From positions 28,928-92,927 of the forward strand of contig JAQUXP010000009.1 of assembly GCA_028692395.1 (NCBI GenBank): 64,000 bases of DNA, in the 5' to 3' direction. The notes below the pieces were generated by a model. It did not search any database. It had not been told where the DNA came from and saw only the letters and a program-made list of their open reading frames with translations. Of the stretch, positions 26,115 to 35,071 are shown piece after piece (positions within the stretch are counted from its first letter, which is position 1; each line of letters opens with the position of its first letter). The position numbers were made by a program, and so were the translations under genes. The stretch is from Lachnospiraceae bacterium (GTDB lineage Bacteria > Bacillota > Clostridia > Lachnospirales > Lachnospiraceae).

Positions 26115-27929
26115 ATGAATCAACTGAAAGCATGGTTTTTAAAACAAAAATTAAATATAAAATTCACCCTGGTCATAGGAGTTCTGGTATTCATACCCAT
26201 GGGAATCATCTGCTTTATGTTTTATTATAATGAGCAGAAAACTGTTGTTCAGCAGCAGATCTATTCCATACGTTCCGATATGCAGCATAACTATGGTGAG
26301 GTGCAGAAAACGGTGGAGATGTGCAATATGACAACCCAGACCTTCTTAAATAATAAGGATCTGGAGCATATGCTGATTCGGCTGAAAAAGAATGAGGCAA
26401 TCACCACCTCAGAATATGTGGAGTTTAATGCGGAGGATATCACCACCCTGGAGCGTCTGGTAAACAGTAATCCCTATCTGTACCAGACCCGTGTTTATGC
26501 CAAAAATGACCGTTTTCCCGAGATGATGCCGATTCTTTACCGGGAGGAGCGTCTGAAGGATCTGGTCTGGGCAGAGAATTATCAGTCCGGAAAGTGGCAG
26601 TTTGACTATCAGGATCTGATCTTTCCGGAAGCAACCATGAACAGTTCCAGTCATGCTATGGCTCTGGTTACAAAGATCAAGGACTATGAGGCAGGAGATA
26701 TCGGTACCATCGAGGTTGCTGTCCGCATGGACAATATCTTCCCGGATATATTTGCCGTGGATGAGAATGCATGGAGCTGCTATATGGATGAAGAGGGCAA
26801 TGTCTATTCCAACGAGGCAGATCCACAGGAGTGTAAATGGGTCACTTATCAGAATACTATTTTCGACCGGCTTTCCAGCCAGATGAAAGGGGAAGAAGCA
26901 GCCTGCTTTTCGGCAACGCTTGGGGGAGAGAAGGTAATTCTGGGATATATGCCCGTTCCGGAGCTGGGGGGATGTATGATCTCCCTTCACAGCCTGAAAC
27001 CACAGTTATCCCAGATGTCCACGCAGAGGAATATCCTGCTGGGTGGTATGCTTTTTCTGTATATGATCGTGGTATTCATCATCAATACGCTGGTAAAGGC
27101 AATTCTTAAGCAGTTTTATATGACACTGACCACCATGCGTCAGGTACAAAAGGGAGATCTGTCGGTGAGAATCCGGCACTGCTCCGAGGACGAGATGGGT
27201 GAGCTTGGGATGCAGTTCAACGTGATGCTGGACAGCATCCAAAGGCTGATGGAAGAGAATATTAACCGGGAGGTGCTGGCAAAAAACTCAGAGATCCGCG
27301 CCCTGCAGAATCAGATCAATTCCCACTTTATCTACAATGTGCTGGAGTCGATTAAGATGATGGCGGAGATTGATGAAAAGTATGAGATCTCAGATGCGGT
27401 GACCTCCCTTGGAAAATTACTGCGTTACAGCATGAAGTGGACCTCCCCTGTGGTATCCGTGGAGGATGAGATTGATTATATTGTCAATTATCTGGATCTG
27501 ATTAATCTCCGGTTTGATTATCGAATTCAGCTGTCTTTGAATATACCGGAGCAGATTTATAAAAGCCAGATTCCCAAGATGTCTCTGCAGCCCATTATCG
27601 AAAATGCCATCGTACATGGAATTGAGGAGCTGGCGGAGGACGCCACCATCTATATTAAGGCAGAGATTGCCGGGGAGGAGCTGAAGATCTCTGTTACGGA
27701 TTCCGGCAAAGGCATGACTCCCGAGGAGGTAGAGACTCTGGAGAAAAAGATTGAAGGCAGGATGGAGGTTTCCGGTGGAAGCGGGCATGGAATCGGCCTG
27801 AAGAATGTCCAGGACCGCATCAATATGAGCTTTGGAAGTCAATATGGATTAAAGGTGATATCAAAGAAGGACTGTTATACCAAGGTAACCATGACAGTTC
27901 CGAAGAATGTGGAGGAACATAAGGCGTGA
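26115..27929 (+). CDS. YesM-type sensor histidine kinase
   Basis: This 604-residue membrane kinase has a transmembrane helix (about 17-37), a large extracellular sensor region (about 38-300), a second helix (about 308-327) and a HAMP linker (about 330-382). Its His_kinase domain has the phospho-acceptor in NSHFIYNVLES (about residue 400), and the ATPase domain shows SLQPIIENAIVHGI, DSGKGM and GHGIGLKN. YesM kinases respond to sugars and phosphorylate YesN-type regulators. The gene abuts the lipoprotein stop and overlaps the regulator gene by 4 bases. Confidence 0.92.
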   Translation: MNQLKAWFLKQKLNIKFTLVIGVLVFIPMGIICFMFYYNEQKTVVQQQIYSIRSDMQHNYGEVQKTVEMCNMTTQTFLNNKDLEHMLIRLKKNEAITTSEYVEFNAEDITTLERLVNSNPYLYQTRVYAKNDRFPEMMPILYREERLKDLVWAENYQSGKWQFDYQDLIFPEATMNSSSHAMALVTKIKDYEAGDIGTIEVAVRMDNIFPDIFAVDENAWSCYMDEEGNVYSNEADPQECKWVTYQNTIFDRLSSQMKGEEAACFSATLGGEKVILGYMPVPELGGCMISLHSLKPQLSQMSTQRNILLGGMLFLYMIVVFIINTLVKAILKQFYMTLTTMRQVQKGDLSVRIRHCSEDEMGELGMQFNVMLDSIQRLMEENINREVLAKNSEIRALQNQINSHFIYNVLESIKMMAEIDEKYEISDAVTSLGKLLRYSMKWTSPVVSVEDEIDYIVNYLDLINLRFDYRIQLSLNIPEQIYKSQIPKMSLQPIIENAIVHGIEELAEDATIYIKAEIAGEELKISVTDSGKGMTPEEVETLEKKIEGRMEVSGGSGHGIGLKNVQDRINMSFGSQYGLKVISKKDCYTKVTMTVPKNVEEHKA

Positions 27930-29371
27930 AAAGTATACTGATTGTGGAAGACGAGAAGATGATCCGTCAGGGAGTACACTCCATGGTGGCAAGGTCCGAT
28001 GTACCGGTGGAGGAGATTTTGGAGTGTAAGAACGGAGAGGAGGCGCTGGAGATTCTGAGATCCAGACCTGTCGAGGTGATGATTACAGATATCCGCATGC
28101 CAAAGATGGATGGAATTACGCTGATTAAGCACCTGGAGGAGTTTGCTCATCCACCAAAAACTGTGGTGCTCAGCGGCTATGACGATTTTCATTACGCCGT
28201 GGAGGTCTTAAAGGGCGGGGCAAGAGATTATATCCTAAAGCCCATCGAACGTCAGAAGATCAATCAGATTTTACAGCAGATGGAGGCAGAGCTTCAAAAA
28301 GAAGAGGAAGAACGACAGGTTCAGACCCAGATGGACCATCAGCAGCTCAAATATGTGCTGCTCAGTTCCTCCGAGGAAGATCTGGAAGTACAGCGGATAC
28401 AAAACCAGCTGCAGATCCCTCTGATTGGTGAGGGATACCGGATTGTAGTCTTAAGACCGGTAGATGAGCTGCCGGAGAATGCTGCTGTATTCTGGCAGCT
28501 AAAGGGTGTGGAGGAGCAAAGTGTTTTTCTGATTCGATCCGATGCGGCAGAGAAATTCCTGGAGGAGTATCTGCCCCGGGAGTGCTGCGGAATCAGTGCA
28601 GAGTACGGAAGCTCCCGTTCCCTGCGAAATGCATATCTGGAGGCGAGACAGTCTCGTATTACGGCATTTATCCGCTGCAAAAGACTGACCAGAGAGCAGA
28701 AGAAGGAAAACTATGAGGAAAAGGTTCCGGAGGAATTCGCCGGTCAGTTTGTGCGGCAGTTCGGTACGGAGAACCTGGAGAAAAACCTGAGTCAGTTAAA
28801 AACCATATTCTTCCAGGGAAGAGTGGGAAAGGCAGATCCGATAGAGGTGCTGAAGCTTGGGAAAAAGATCTGGAAGGATATGTATGAAACCTATCGAAAG
28901 GTGATCGATATGGATGTTGCCGCCTATGCACGGCTCAGACAGCCACTATATTACCAGGATGCCAGCGGATATCTGGAGGCCTTCATCGAGTGGATGCTTC
29001 AGCTGAAGCAGCTGATGGCGGCGGAGTTTGATGACTACCGGAATAAGGAGAAGATCAATCAGGCCCTTGCCTATATCCACGAAAATTATAATAAGAATCT
29101 GAATATGGCCATGGTTTCGAATTATGTATCCATGAATTATTCTCTGTTTTCCGTAACCTTCAAGCAGTATACCGGACAGAATTTTGTGAATTATGTAAAG
29201 ACCATACGCCTGGAAAAGGCCCAGAAGCTTCTGGCTGAGACAGAGGAGAAGGTGATTGATATCAGCCAGATCGTGGGATATGATAACGAGAAACATTTTA
29301 TGAAGCTGTTCAAGAATACCTATGGGGTATCACCGACAGAATATCGCCGGAATGCACAGATGGGAAAGTAA
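27926..29371 (+). CDS. YesN-type response regulator with AraC DNA-binding domain
   Basis: The 481-residue protein has an N-terminal receiver domain with phospho-acceptor Asp in MITDIRMPKMDG (about residue 54), the GYDDFHYAVEVL segment and the lysine in YILKPI. A middle region of about 220 residues has no clear match. Two AraC helix-turn-helix motifs end it (about 375-475, QALAYIHENYNKNL, VGYDNEKHFMKLFKNTYG). It likely activates the carbohydrate genes upstream. The start is GTG 27926, overlapping the kinase stop. Confidence 0.92.
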   Translation: MKSILIVEDEKMIRQGVHSMVARSDVPVEEILECKNGEEALEILRSRPVEVMITDIRMPKMDGITLIKHLEEFAHPPKTVVLSGYDDFHYAVEVLKGGARDYILKPIERQKINQILQQMEAELQKEEEERQVQTQMDHQQLKYVLLSSSEEDLEVQRIQNQLQIPLIGEGYRIVVLRPVDELPENAAVFWQLKGVEEQSVFLIRSDAAEKFLEEYLPRECCGISAEYGSSRSLRNAYLEARQSRITAFIRCKRLTREQKKENYEEKVPEEFAGQFVRQFGTENLEKNLSQLKTIFFQGRVGKADPIEVLKLGKKIWKDMYETYRKVIDMDVAAYARLRQPLYYQDASGYLEAFIEWMLQLKQLMAAEFDDYRNKEKINQALAYIHENYNKNLNMAMVSNYVSMNYSLFSVTFKQYTGQNFVNYVKTIRLEKAQKLLAETEEKVIDISQIVGYDNEKHFMKLFKNTYGVSPTEYRRNAQMGK

Positions 29372-29395
29372 GATAGAGAAAAGTGGATTTTTTTC

Positions 29396-29435
29396 AAAAA
29401 GAACTGGACGCAGTAAGAAGCTCCGGTTCTTTTTT
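29396..29435 (+). terminator. Intrinsic terminator after the response regulator
   Basis: A 12-bp stem (29396-29407 against 29423-29434, one G-U pair) with a T-rich tail closes the carbohydrate regulator operon. Confidence 0.85.
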
Positions 29436-29475
29436 GTATTTTTTACATATTTTTTCATATTTACTATAAAACCTA

Positions 29476-29504
29476 TTGACAAAGTAGGGAATAAGAGTTA
29501 TTAT
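29476..29504 (+). promoter_or_regulatory. Near-consensus promoter of the sulfur/osmolyte locus
   Basis: TTGACA (29476-29481), a 17-bp spacer and TATTAT (29499-29504) predict a start near 29511. The leader to the first large gene is about 270 bases. It holds a small hairpin (GCAGC/GCTGC, 29520-29538), a peptide frame and a terminator. Confidence 0.82.
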
Positions 29505-29562
29505 GACACTACGATTTGAGCAGCGCTTTAGAAGCTGCCTGTTGGGAAGGAGAACACTTAAG

Positions 29563-29691
29563 ATGGATAAGAAGTTTATTGATTTAAAATCAGTGATGTA
29601 CTGTTGCCGAATGCAGGAATTCCAGGCATATATGTGTGCTCGGGTGCTTTGGCATGGAGTGTTTTGCGCCGAAAAAGTACAGATAGGATGA
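29563..29691 (+). CDS. Cys/Met-rich leader peptide (candidate attenuator peptide)
   Basis: A 42-residue frame begins at ATG 29563, ten bases after AAGGAG, and ends at TGA 29689-29691. Its sequence includes VMYCCRMQEFQAYMCAR and GVFCAEK, giving four Cys and four Met. The stop codon lies inside TGAGCAT, the outer arm that pairs around the downstream terminator. Genes further down are for sulfur amino acids (metY and a polar/sulfur amino acid ABC importer). Ribosome stalling at Cys or Met codons could therefore decide readthrough, as in classic amino-acid attenuators. The coding claim rests on a good RBS, location and composition; homologues could not be checked. Confidence 0.6.
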   Translation: MDKKFIDLKSVMYCCRMQEFQAYMCARVLWHGVFCAEKVQIG

Positions 29692-29709
29692 GCATCCTGC
29701 ATCATTTGC

Positions 29710-29740
29710 CTGGGAACTGATAAGGTATCCCAGTTTTTTT
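29710..29740 (+). terminator. Leader terminator/attenuator before the OpuC-type genes
   Basis: CTGGGA-AC (29710-29717) pairs with GT-A-TCCCAG (29725-29733) and is followed by seven Ts (29734-29740). A flanking 7-bp pair TGAGCAT (29689-29695) with ATGCTCA (29741-29747) encloses it. It lies between the leader peptide and the first transporter gene, so it is well placed for conditional termination. Confidence 0.72.
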
Positions 29741-29780
29741 ATGCTCAAAATGAAGGGGAACAAAGGAAGAGGAGTTTTAT

Positions 29781-30416
29781 ATGGAAAAGATTGTGGATTA
29801 CTTTTCTACACATACAGATGAATATTTCATGCTTTTAGGCCAGCATATCGGAATCAGTATCCTGACAACCGCAATCGCAATTCTGATTGCGGTTCCGCTG
29901 GGGGTGCTGTGTTCTAAGAAGGCCATGATACAGAAGGTGTTTGAGCGTTTCTTTGGACTGCTTCGCATCGTACCCAGTCTGGCGATTCTGATGATATGTC
30001 TCCCGATTCTGGGAACGGGAATCAAACCGGCAGTTGTTGCGCTGGTGATTCTGGCGGTACCGCCCATACTGATGAACACCACACAGGCATTTCTTCATCT
30101 GCCGGCAGCAACCATAGAAGCAGCAACCGCCATGGGAATGGGAAAGGCGAGGATTTTCTTTCGGGTGAAGCTGCCGCTGGCATTTCCGCTTATGTATGCA
30201 GGCATACGTACTGCAATCGTTGAAGTGATCGCAAGTGCAACACTGGCATCCTATATTGGAGCCGGAGGACTTGGCAATATTATATTTACAGGACTGGGCC
30301 TGATGAGAGTAGATCTGCTTTATATCGGCGGAGGGTCAGTGGCAATCTTATCGCTTCTGACAGGCTTCGTGATGGATCGCATCTATCAGTCAGCAACAAA
30401 ATATCAGAGAATTTAA
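29781..30416 (+). CDS. Glycine betaine/choline-type (OpuC) ABC permease
   Basis: The 211-residue permease has five to six helices and a betaine-class EAA loop (EAATAMGMGKARIFFRVKLP). The segment IGAGGLGNIIFTGLGLM is typical of OpuBB/OpuBD subunits. These importers take up choline, glycine betaine, carnitine or sulfur analogues. AGAGGAG precedes ATG 29781. It is the first large gene after the Cys/Met leader. Confidence 0.9.
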   Translation: MEKIVDYFSTHTDEYFMLLGQHIGISILTTAIAILIAVPLGVLCSKKAMIQKVFERFFGLLRIVPSLAILMICLPILGTGIKPAVVALVILAVPPILMNTTQAFLHLPAATIEAATAMGMGKARIFFRVKLPLAFPLMYAGIRTAIVEVIASATLASYIGAGGLGNIIFTGLGLMRVDLLYIGGGSVAILSLLTGFVMDRIYQSATKYQRI

Positions 30417-30432
30417 CAGGAGGAAAAGGAAG

Positions 30433-31326
30433 ATGAATAAAGGGATAAAAAGTATTATTACATTAGCAGTAACAGGTGCGCTGGCAATTGGAGCACTGGC
30501 AGGATGCGGTACTTCTGCAAAGAAGGATACGATTCGTGTTGGCTCCAAGGACTATACGGAGAATGAAATTGTTGCAGAGATTTATGCTCTGGCACTGGAG
30601 GATGCAGGCTACCAGGTAGAGCGGAAGTTCGACATAGGCTCCTCGGTGGTTCACACCTCACTCATCAATGATGAGTTGGATCTGTATCCGGAGTATACGG
30701 GAACAGGACTGATCTCTGTGCTGGGTTTGGAGCCCCTGACAGACCCGCAGGAGGTATATGACATCGTAAAGGAAAAGTATGAAGAGCAGTTCCAGGTTAC
30801 CTGGCTGGATTATTCTGCGGCGAACGATGGTCAGGGTCTGGTTATTCGGACAGATGTGGCAGAAAAATATGGAATTAAGACCATTTCCGATCTGCAGAAG
30901 CATGCATCAGAGCTTCGGTTTGCTTCTCAGGGTGAGTTTGATGAACGGGAGGACGGAATCCCGGCGTTGGAGGCAGCTTACGGCAAATTTGACTGGAAAT
31001 CCAGCAAAGTATATGACAACTCACTGAAATATCAGATTCTGGAAAATGATGAGGCAGACGTTGCCCCCGCCTATACAACCGAGGGACATCTCACCGACAA
31101 ACAGTTTACTCTGCTGGAAGATGACAAACAGGTTTGGCCGCCCTATAATCTGGCACCGATTATCAAAGATGGGGTGTTAGATGCCCATAAGGATATTGCG
31201 GAGGTCTTGAATAAGGTTAGCAGTGCACTTACAACCGAAAATATTACCGGGTTAAATGCGAAGGTGGATATTGACGGAGAAGAATACGCAGATGTGGCAA
31301 AAGAATTTTACGACAGTATCAAATAA
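30433..31326 (+). CDS. OpuC-type osmoprotectant/quaternary amine-binding lipoprotein
   Basis: The 297-residue lipoprotein has lipobox LAGC (Cys25). It carries the OpuAC/OpuC binding fold with RVGSKDYTENEIVAEIYALAL, SSVVHTSLINDELDLYPEYTGTGL and DDKQVWPPYNLAPII. Such proteins bind onium compounds in an aromatic cage. The ligand here (betaine, choline or a sulfonium analogue) is not decided by sequence. It lies 16 bases behind the permease and 16 before the ATPase gene. Confidence 0.9.
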   Translation: MNKGIKSIITLAVTGALAIGALAGCGTSAKKDTIRVGSKDYTENEIVAEIYALALEDAGYQVERKFDIGSSVVHTSLINDELDLYPEYTGTGLISVLGLEPLTDPQEVYDIVKEKYEEQFQVTWLDYSAANDGQGLVIRTDVAEKYGIKTISDLQKHASELRFASQGEFDEREDGIPALEAAYGKFDWKSSKVYDNSLKYQILENDEADVAPAYTTEGHLTDKQFTLLEDDKQVWPPYNLAPIIKDGVLDAHKDIAEVLNKVSSALTTENITGLNAKVDIDGEEYADVAKEFYDSIK

Positions 31327-31342
31327 GTCAGGAGATAGAGCG

Positions 31343-32107
31343 ATGAAAGCGGTGGAATTGGTACATGTGGATCAAAAGTTTCCAAACATGAGTTATAAGG
31401 CACTGGACGATGTGAGTCTTAAGATTGAACAGGGTGAATTTGTCACAATTCTGGGATCCTCCGGATGCGGAAAGACAACCTTGATTAAGATGATTAATCG
31501 TTTATATCAGCCGGATAAAGGAGAGATCCGTCTGTTTGATGAAGAGATCAGCAAGAAGGATCCGGTACAGCTGCGGCGTAAAATCGGGTATGTGATTCAG
31601 CAGATCGGGTTATTTCCTCATATGACGGTGTATGAGAATATTGCTACCATCCCCAGGATTCTCAAGTGGGACAAGACGAAGATTGAAGAGAAGGTACAGG
31701 AAATGCTGCACTTGGTGGGTCTGGAGCCGAAGGAATACAGGAATCGGTATCCGGCACAATTATCAGGAGGACAGCAGCAGAGAATCGGGCTGGCCCGGGC
31801 ACTTATCTGCGATCCGGATATTATGCTTCTGGATGAGCCGTTTGGAGCCATCGATGCCATTAATCGAGAAAAACTGCAGAATGAGCTAAAGAGTATACAC
31901 AGTAAATCAAAGAAAACATATCTCTTTGTAACCCATGATATCCGGGAAGCTTTCAAGCTGGGAACCAGGGTGATTGTTATGAACCGGGGGAAGATCCTGC
32001 AGTATGATACGCCGGAGGAGATCCGGCAAAATCCGGCGGATGGCTTTGTCTCTGACCTGATTCAGACCATGGAGGATGCCCCCGGGACAGGAAATGAGGA
32101 ATTATGA
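31343..32107 (+). CDS. OpuC-type ABC transporter ATPase
   Basis: The 254-residue ATPase begins at ATG 31343 (after AGGAGATAGAG). Upstream in-frame codons overlap the binding-protein gene. Walker A is GSSGCGKTT, the signature is LSGGQQQRIGLARAL, and Walker B is IMLLDEPFGAID with the His-loop VTHDIREAF. There is no CBS domain pair as in OpuCA of Bacillus, so ionic-strength sensing by that domain is unlikely. The gene overlaps the next permease by 4 bases. Confidence 0.9.
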   Translation: MKAVELVHVDQKFPNMSYKALDDVSLKIEQGEFVTILGSSGCGKTTLIKMINRLYQPDKGEIRLFDEEISKKDPVQLRRKIGYVIQQIGLFPHMTVYENIATIPRILKWDKTKIEEKVQEMLHLVGLEPKEYRNRYPAQLSGGQQQRIGLARALICDPDIMLLDEPFGAIDAINREKLQNELKSIHSKSKKTYLFVTHDIREAFKLGTRVIVMNRGKILQYDTPEEIRQNPADGFVSDLIQTMEDAPGTGNEEL

Positions 32108-32745
32108 TACGATATCTGACAGAACATTATGAATTGTTAGGAAATGCTTTCGCAGAGCATCTGTGGCTTGTGCTGGTAACGCTGGTTTTATCACTGCTGG
32201 TTTCGGCGCTGTTGTCTCTGGTTCTTATCCGATCGGAGAAGGCATCGAATCTTGTGATTCAGTTGTTTGGCGTGATCTATTCGATTCCAAGCCTTGCGTT
32301 GTTTGCAATTCTGATCCCGGTTACGGGACTGGGAGACAAAACCGCAATCCTGGTGTTATGTGCATATAATCAATATTTATTACTTCGGAATATTCTCACC
32401 GGCATGAGAAATGTAGATCGGAATCTGCTGGAGGCGGGAACCGGTATGGGCATGAGCAGCTGGCAGCTGCTTCGGACAGTTCAGATTCCTCTGGCGATGC
32501 CTTCCATACTGGCTGGAATTCGACTTTCCATCATATCCACTACAGGAATTACCACGATTGCAGCAGCGATCAAAGCAGGCGGTCTTGGCACGGTGCTGTT
32601 TTCCGGAATGCGTACAATGAACGTATACAAGATTTTGTGGGGAACGATTCTGTGTGTGGTGATTGCTCTGATAGCAGATCTGGGATTAAAGCAGATTGAA
32701 AACCGTGTGGAGAAAAAGCTCGGGGGGATGCGAACAGAAGCATAG
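32104..32745 (+). CDS. Second OpuC-type ABC permease
   Basis: A 213-residue permease with the loop EAGTGMGMSSWQLLRTVQIPLAMPS and the segment IKAGGLGTVLFSGMRTM. It completes a binding-protein, ATPase and two-permease importer. ATG 32104 overlaps the ATPase stop (ATGA). Confidence 0.9.
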   Translation: MIRYLTEHYELLGNAFAEHLWLVLVTLVLSLLVSALLSLVLIRSEKASNLVIQLFGVIYSIPSLALFAILIPVTGLGDKTAILVLCAYNQYLLLRNILTGMRNVDRNLLEAGTGMGMSSWQLLRTVQIPLAMPSILAGIRLSIISTTGITTIAAAIKAGGLGTVLFSGMRTMNVYKILWGTILCVVIALIADLGLKQIENRVEKKLGGMRTEA

Positions 32746-32783
32746 AGATCTTACCGGGAAAATGGGAAGGAAGGACAAAGAGC

Positions 32784-33737
32784 ATGGATACAAGTAATTC
32801 GACAGAAGCAAAGTTTGTGGAACATTTTCACATACCGGAGGTGGCAAGACCCTACCTGCACATCTTCTTTACACAAAAGGATCTTTGGCTTGGCGCAGCA
32901 GTTACGGAGCAGTCATTTACCGCAGATTTTATACAGAAGATTACACAGGAGCAGGAGATTGACTCGTACATTCAAACACTGTATCACCGGGGTGTGATCT
33001 CTATCGTTGATCCGGAAAAGCGATTATACAGACTGAATGATTTTTACGGTTATCTGGATATCTTTTGTGTTTCACGAAAGGAAGAGTACCAGGGAAAGAT
33101 CCCAAAAGAAGGACGCAGGGCAATCGATGCGTGGTATTTTAAGGCCTACTGTGAAGGGCTGGATCAGGATTACAAAAAACCGCCAACGAAGGACCGCATC
33201 CTGAGCCTGGAAGAGGCTCTTGCAAAAGTAGATGAGGATGACAGACCCATCTACCGGACCCACTGCGACTGTAAATGTCTTCTGGGAGATTGTGGACTGC
33301 CAACCGATGTCTGTCTCAGCTATAAAAGTGGACTTAATTCCTATTCCGACAGGGGAATATCGAGACGGATTGACAAGGAAGAGGCAAAGGAGGTACTGCG
33401 CTTTGCCAATAAGGCGGGTCTCATGCAGACATGGAATCCCGATGGATTTTGTAACTGCTGTGGGGACTGCTGCTATCTGTTCCGGGTCCAGAAGGTCAGA
33501 GACAGTAAAAGAATATGGCCCGTGCAGTCTTATCTGATTCAATTCGATCAGGAAAAGTGTGTGGGCTGTGGAAGCTGTGTGAAACGATGTCATTTTTCTG
33601 TTTTTACAAAAAATACAGCAGGTAAAATCGAAGTTGACACAAGTCAGTGTGTGGGCTGCGGAATCTGCGCAGAAGGCTGTAAAAAAGGCGCATTGGAGCT
33701 GAAAGCTTTGGTGCAGGGGAATGAAAGAGAGGAATAA
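32784..33737 (+). CDS. Two-[4Fe-4S] ferredoxin-domain protein with Cys-rich middle and helix-rich N-terminus
   Basis: The 317-residue protein has an N-terminal region (about 1-120) that looks like a winged helix (segment EIDSYIQTLYHRGVISIVD). A Cys-rich middle contains HCDCKC, GDCGLP, and NCCGDCC. Two C-terminal ferredoxin motifs follow, CVGCGSCVKRCHF and CVGCGICAEGC. Clusters would carry electrons, and the Cys-rich part may bind metal. It sits between an onium importer and MetY, suggesting a redox step in sulfur or onium metabolism or a redox sensor. The function is not recognised. GGAAGGA precedes ATG 32784. Confidence 0.72.
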   Translation: MDTSNSTEAKFVEHFHIPEVARPYLHIFFTQKDLWLGAAVTEQSFTADFIQKITQEQEIDSYIQTLYHRGVISIVDPEKRLYRLNDFYGYLDIFCVSRKEEYQGKIPKEGRRAIDAWYFKAYCEGLDQDYKKPPTKDRILSLEEALAKVDEDDRPIYRTHCDCKCLLGDCGLPTDVCLSYKSGLNSYSDRGISRRIDKEEAKEVLRFANKAGLMQTWNPDGFCNCCGDCCYLFRVQKVRDSKRIWPVQSYLIQFDQEKCVGCGSCVKRCHFSVFTKNTAGKIEVDTSQCVGCGICAEGCKKGALELKALVQGNEREE

Positions 33738-33741
33738 AAAC

Positions 33742-35034
33742 ATGAGTTACGAGGCATATCAGGACGAGACACTGGGATTTACTACAAGACAGCTTCACGC
33801 CGGTTACAACCCGGCTTTGCATTACCGGTCAAAGGCAGTACCGATTTATCAGACTGCAGTCTTTGAGCTGGGGGATTATGACAGGTGTGTGCGGTTATTT
33901 GATTATTCAGAGGAGGGTGATTCTTATGTGCGCTTCTCAAACCCGACAAATGAAGTATTGGAGAAGAGGATTGCTTCTCTGGAGGGTGGAAGCGGGGCAT
34001 TAGCACTGGCATCCGGTATGGCTGCAATCTCTAACACCTTCTTAAATCTGACAAATTCCGGAGACGAGATTGCTGCGGTTCAAACCTTATATGGAGGCAG
34101 TACCACACTGCTATCCCATGCACTTCCGGAGTATGGCATCACAGGGCGCTTCGTGGAGGATGAAAATGACATAGAATCCTACAAAAAGGCGATCAATGAA
34201 AAGACGAAAGCAATTTATATTGAAAGCCTGGGAAATCCAGGAATGAATATCGTCGATATTGAGAAAATTGCAGATCTTGCACACGCCAATGGGATTCCGC
34301 TGGTCATTGACAACACTTTTGCAACCCCGTATCTTCTGAAGCCTTTTGATTATGGAGTAGATATCTCCTGCTATTCTGCCACCAAATATCTGGCGGGACA
34401 TGGAATAGCGATAGCAGGACTGGTGGTGGAACAGGGAGATTTTAACTGGCTAAATGGAAGATTTCCACAGTTTGATGCTTTTTATAAGGAATATAAGAAT
34501 CAGATTTCAGAGGAGACATTAAAGAGAGAAATGTTCACCAAACGTCTGAGAATCCGTTATCTTACTGATTTTGGAGCACATATGTCTCCCCAGACGGCTT
34601 TCTATCTGCTGCAGGGAATGGAAACACTTTCTCTGCGTTTGGACAGACACACCTATAATGCACAGAAAATTGCAGAATATCTGGAGCAGCATCCAAAGGT
34701 GGAAAGTGTGTCGTATCCGGGACTTCCATCCAGCCCTTATTACGAACTGGGGAAGAAGTATTTCCCCAAGGGAGCGGGCGCAATTCTCTCCGTCAGAATC
34801 AGGGGCGGACAGAAAGCTGCACGGAGGGTGCTGGAACGTGTTCGTGTATTTGACTATATGGTAAATGTAGGGGATGCGAAATCCCTGATTGTACATCCTG
34901 CGTCCTCCACGCATTTTAACCAGACGGTGGAGGAACGGGCAAAAGCAGGTGTATATGACAATACATTACGTCTTTCCATCGGAATTGAGGATGTGGAGGA
35001 TTTGATTGCAGATTTAGATCAGGCCCTGCAGTAA
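33742..35034 (+). CDS. O-acetylhomoserine sulfhydrylase (MetY family)
   Basis: The 430-residue PLP enzyme makes homocysteine from O-acetylhomoserine and sulfide (or methionine with methanethiol). Typical MetY features are FTTRQLHAGYNP at the N-terminus, YVRFSNPTNEVLE, the PLP lysine in SCYSATKYLAGHG and FGAHMSPQTAFYLLQGMETL. ATG 33742 (after AGAGAGGAA) is chosen over ATG 33721 inside the Fe-S gene. Length matches MetY (about 425-430) rather than cystathionine synthase (about 380). The neighbouring ABC importers support sulfur amino acid metabolism. Confidence 0.85.
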   Translation: MSYEAYQDETLGFTTRQLHAGYNPALHYRSKAVPIYQTAVFELGDYDRCVRLFDYSEEGDSYVRFSNPTNEVLEKRIASLEGGSGALALASGMAAISNTFLNLTNSGDEIAAVQTLYGGSTTLLSHALPEYGITGRFVEDENDIESYKKAINEKTKAIYIESLGNPGMNIVDIEKIADLAHANGIPLVIDNTFATPYLLKPFDYGVDISCYSATKYLAGHGIAIAGLVVEQGDFNWLNGRFPQFDAFYKEYKNQISEETLKREMFTKRLRIRYLTDFGAHMSPQTAFYLLQGMETLSLRLDRHTYNAQKIAEYLEQHPKVESVSYPGLPSSPYYELGKKYFPKGAGAILSVRIRGGQKAARRVLERVRVFDYMVNVGDAKSLIVHPASSTHFNQTVEERAKAGVYDNTLRLSIGIEDVEDLIADLDQALQ

Positions 35035-35071
35035 TCTGCGGCAGGAATAAAGAACGAGAGAGGCTGTTGCA

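Noticed and set aside
29503..29562. Longer form of the leader peptide starting at ATG 29503
   Set aside because: That ATG lies within the -10 and before the predicted transcription start, and has no ribosome site; the internal ATG at 29563 has both.
29505..29780. T-box or S-box riboswitch in the leader of the sulfur locus
   Set aside because: I could not find the T-box consensus near the terminator or the S-box core motifs; the region reads as a peptide leader.
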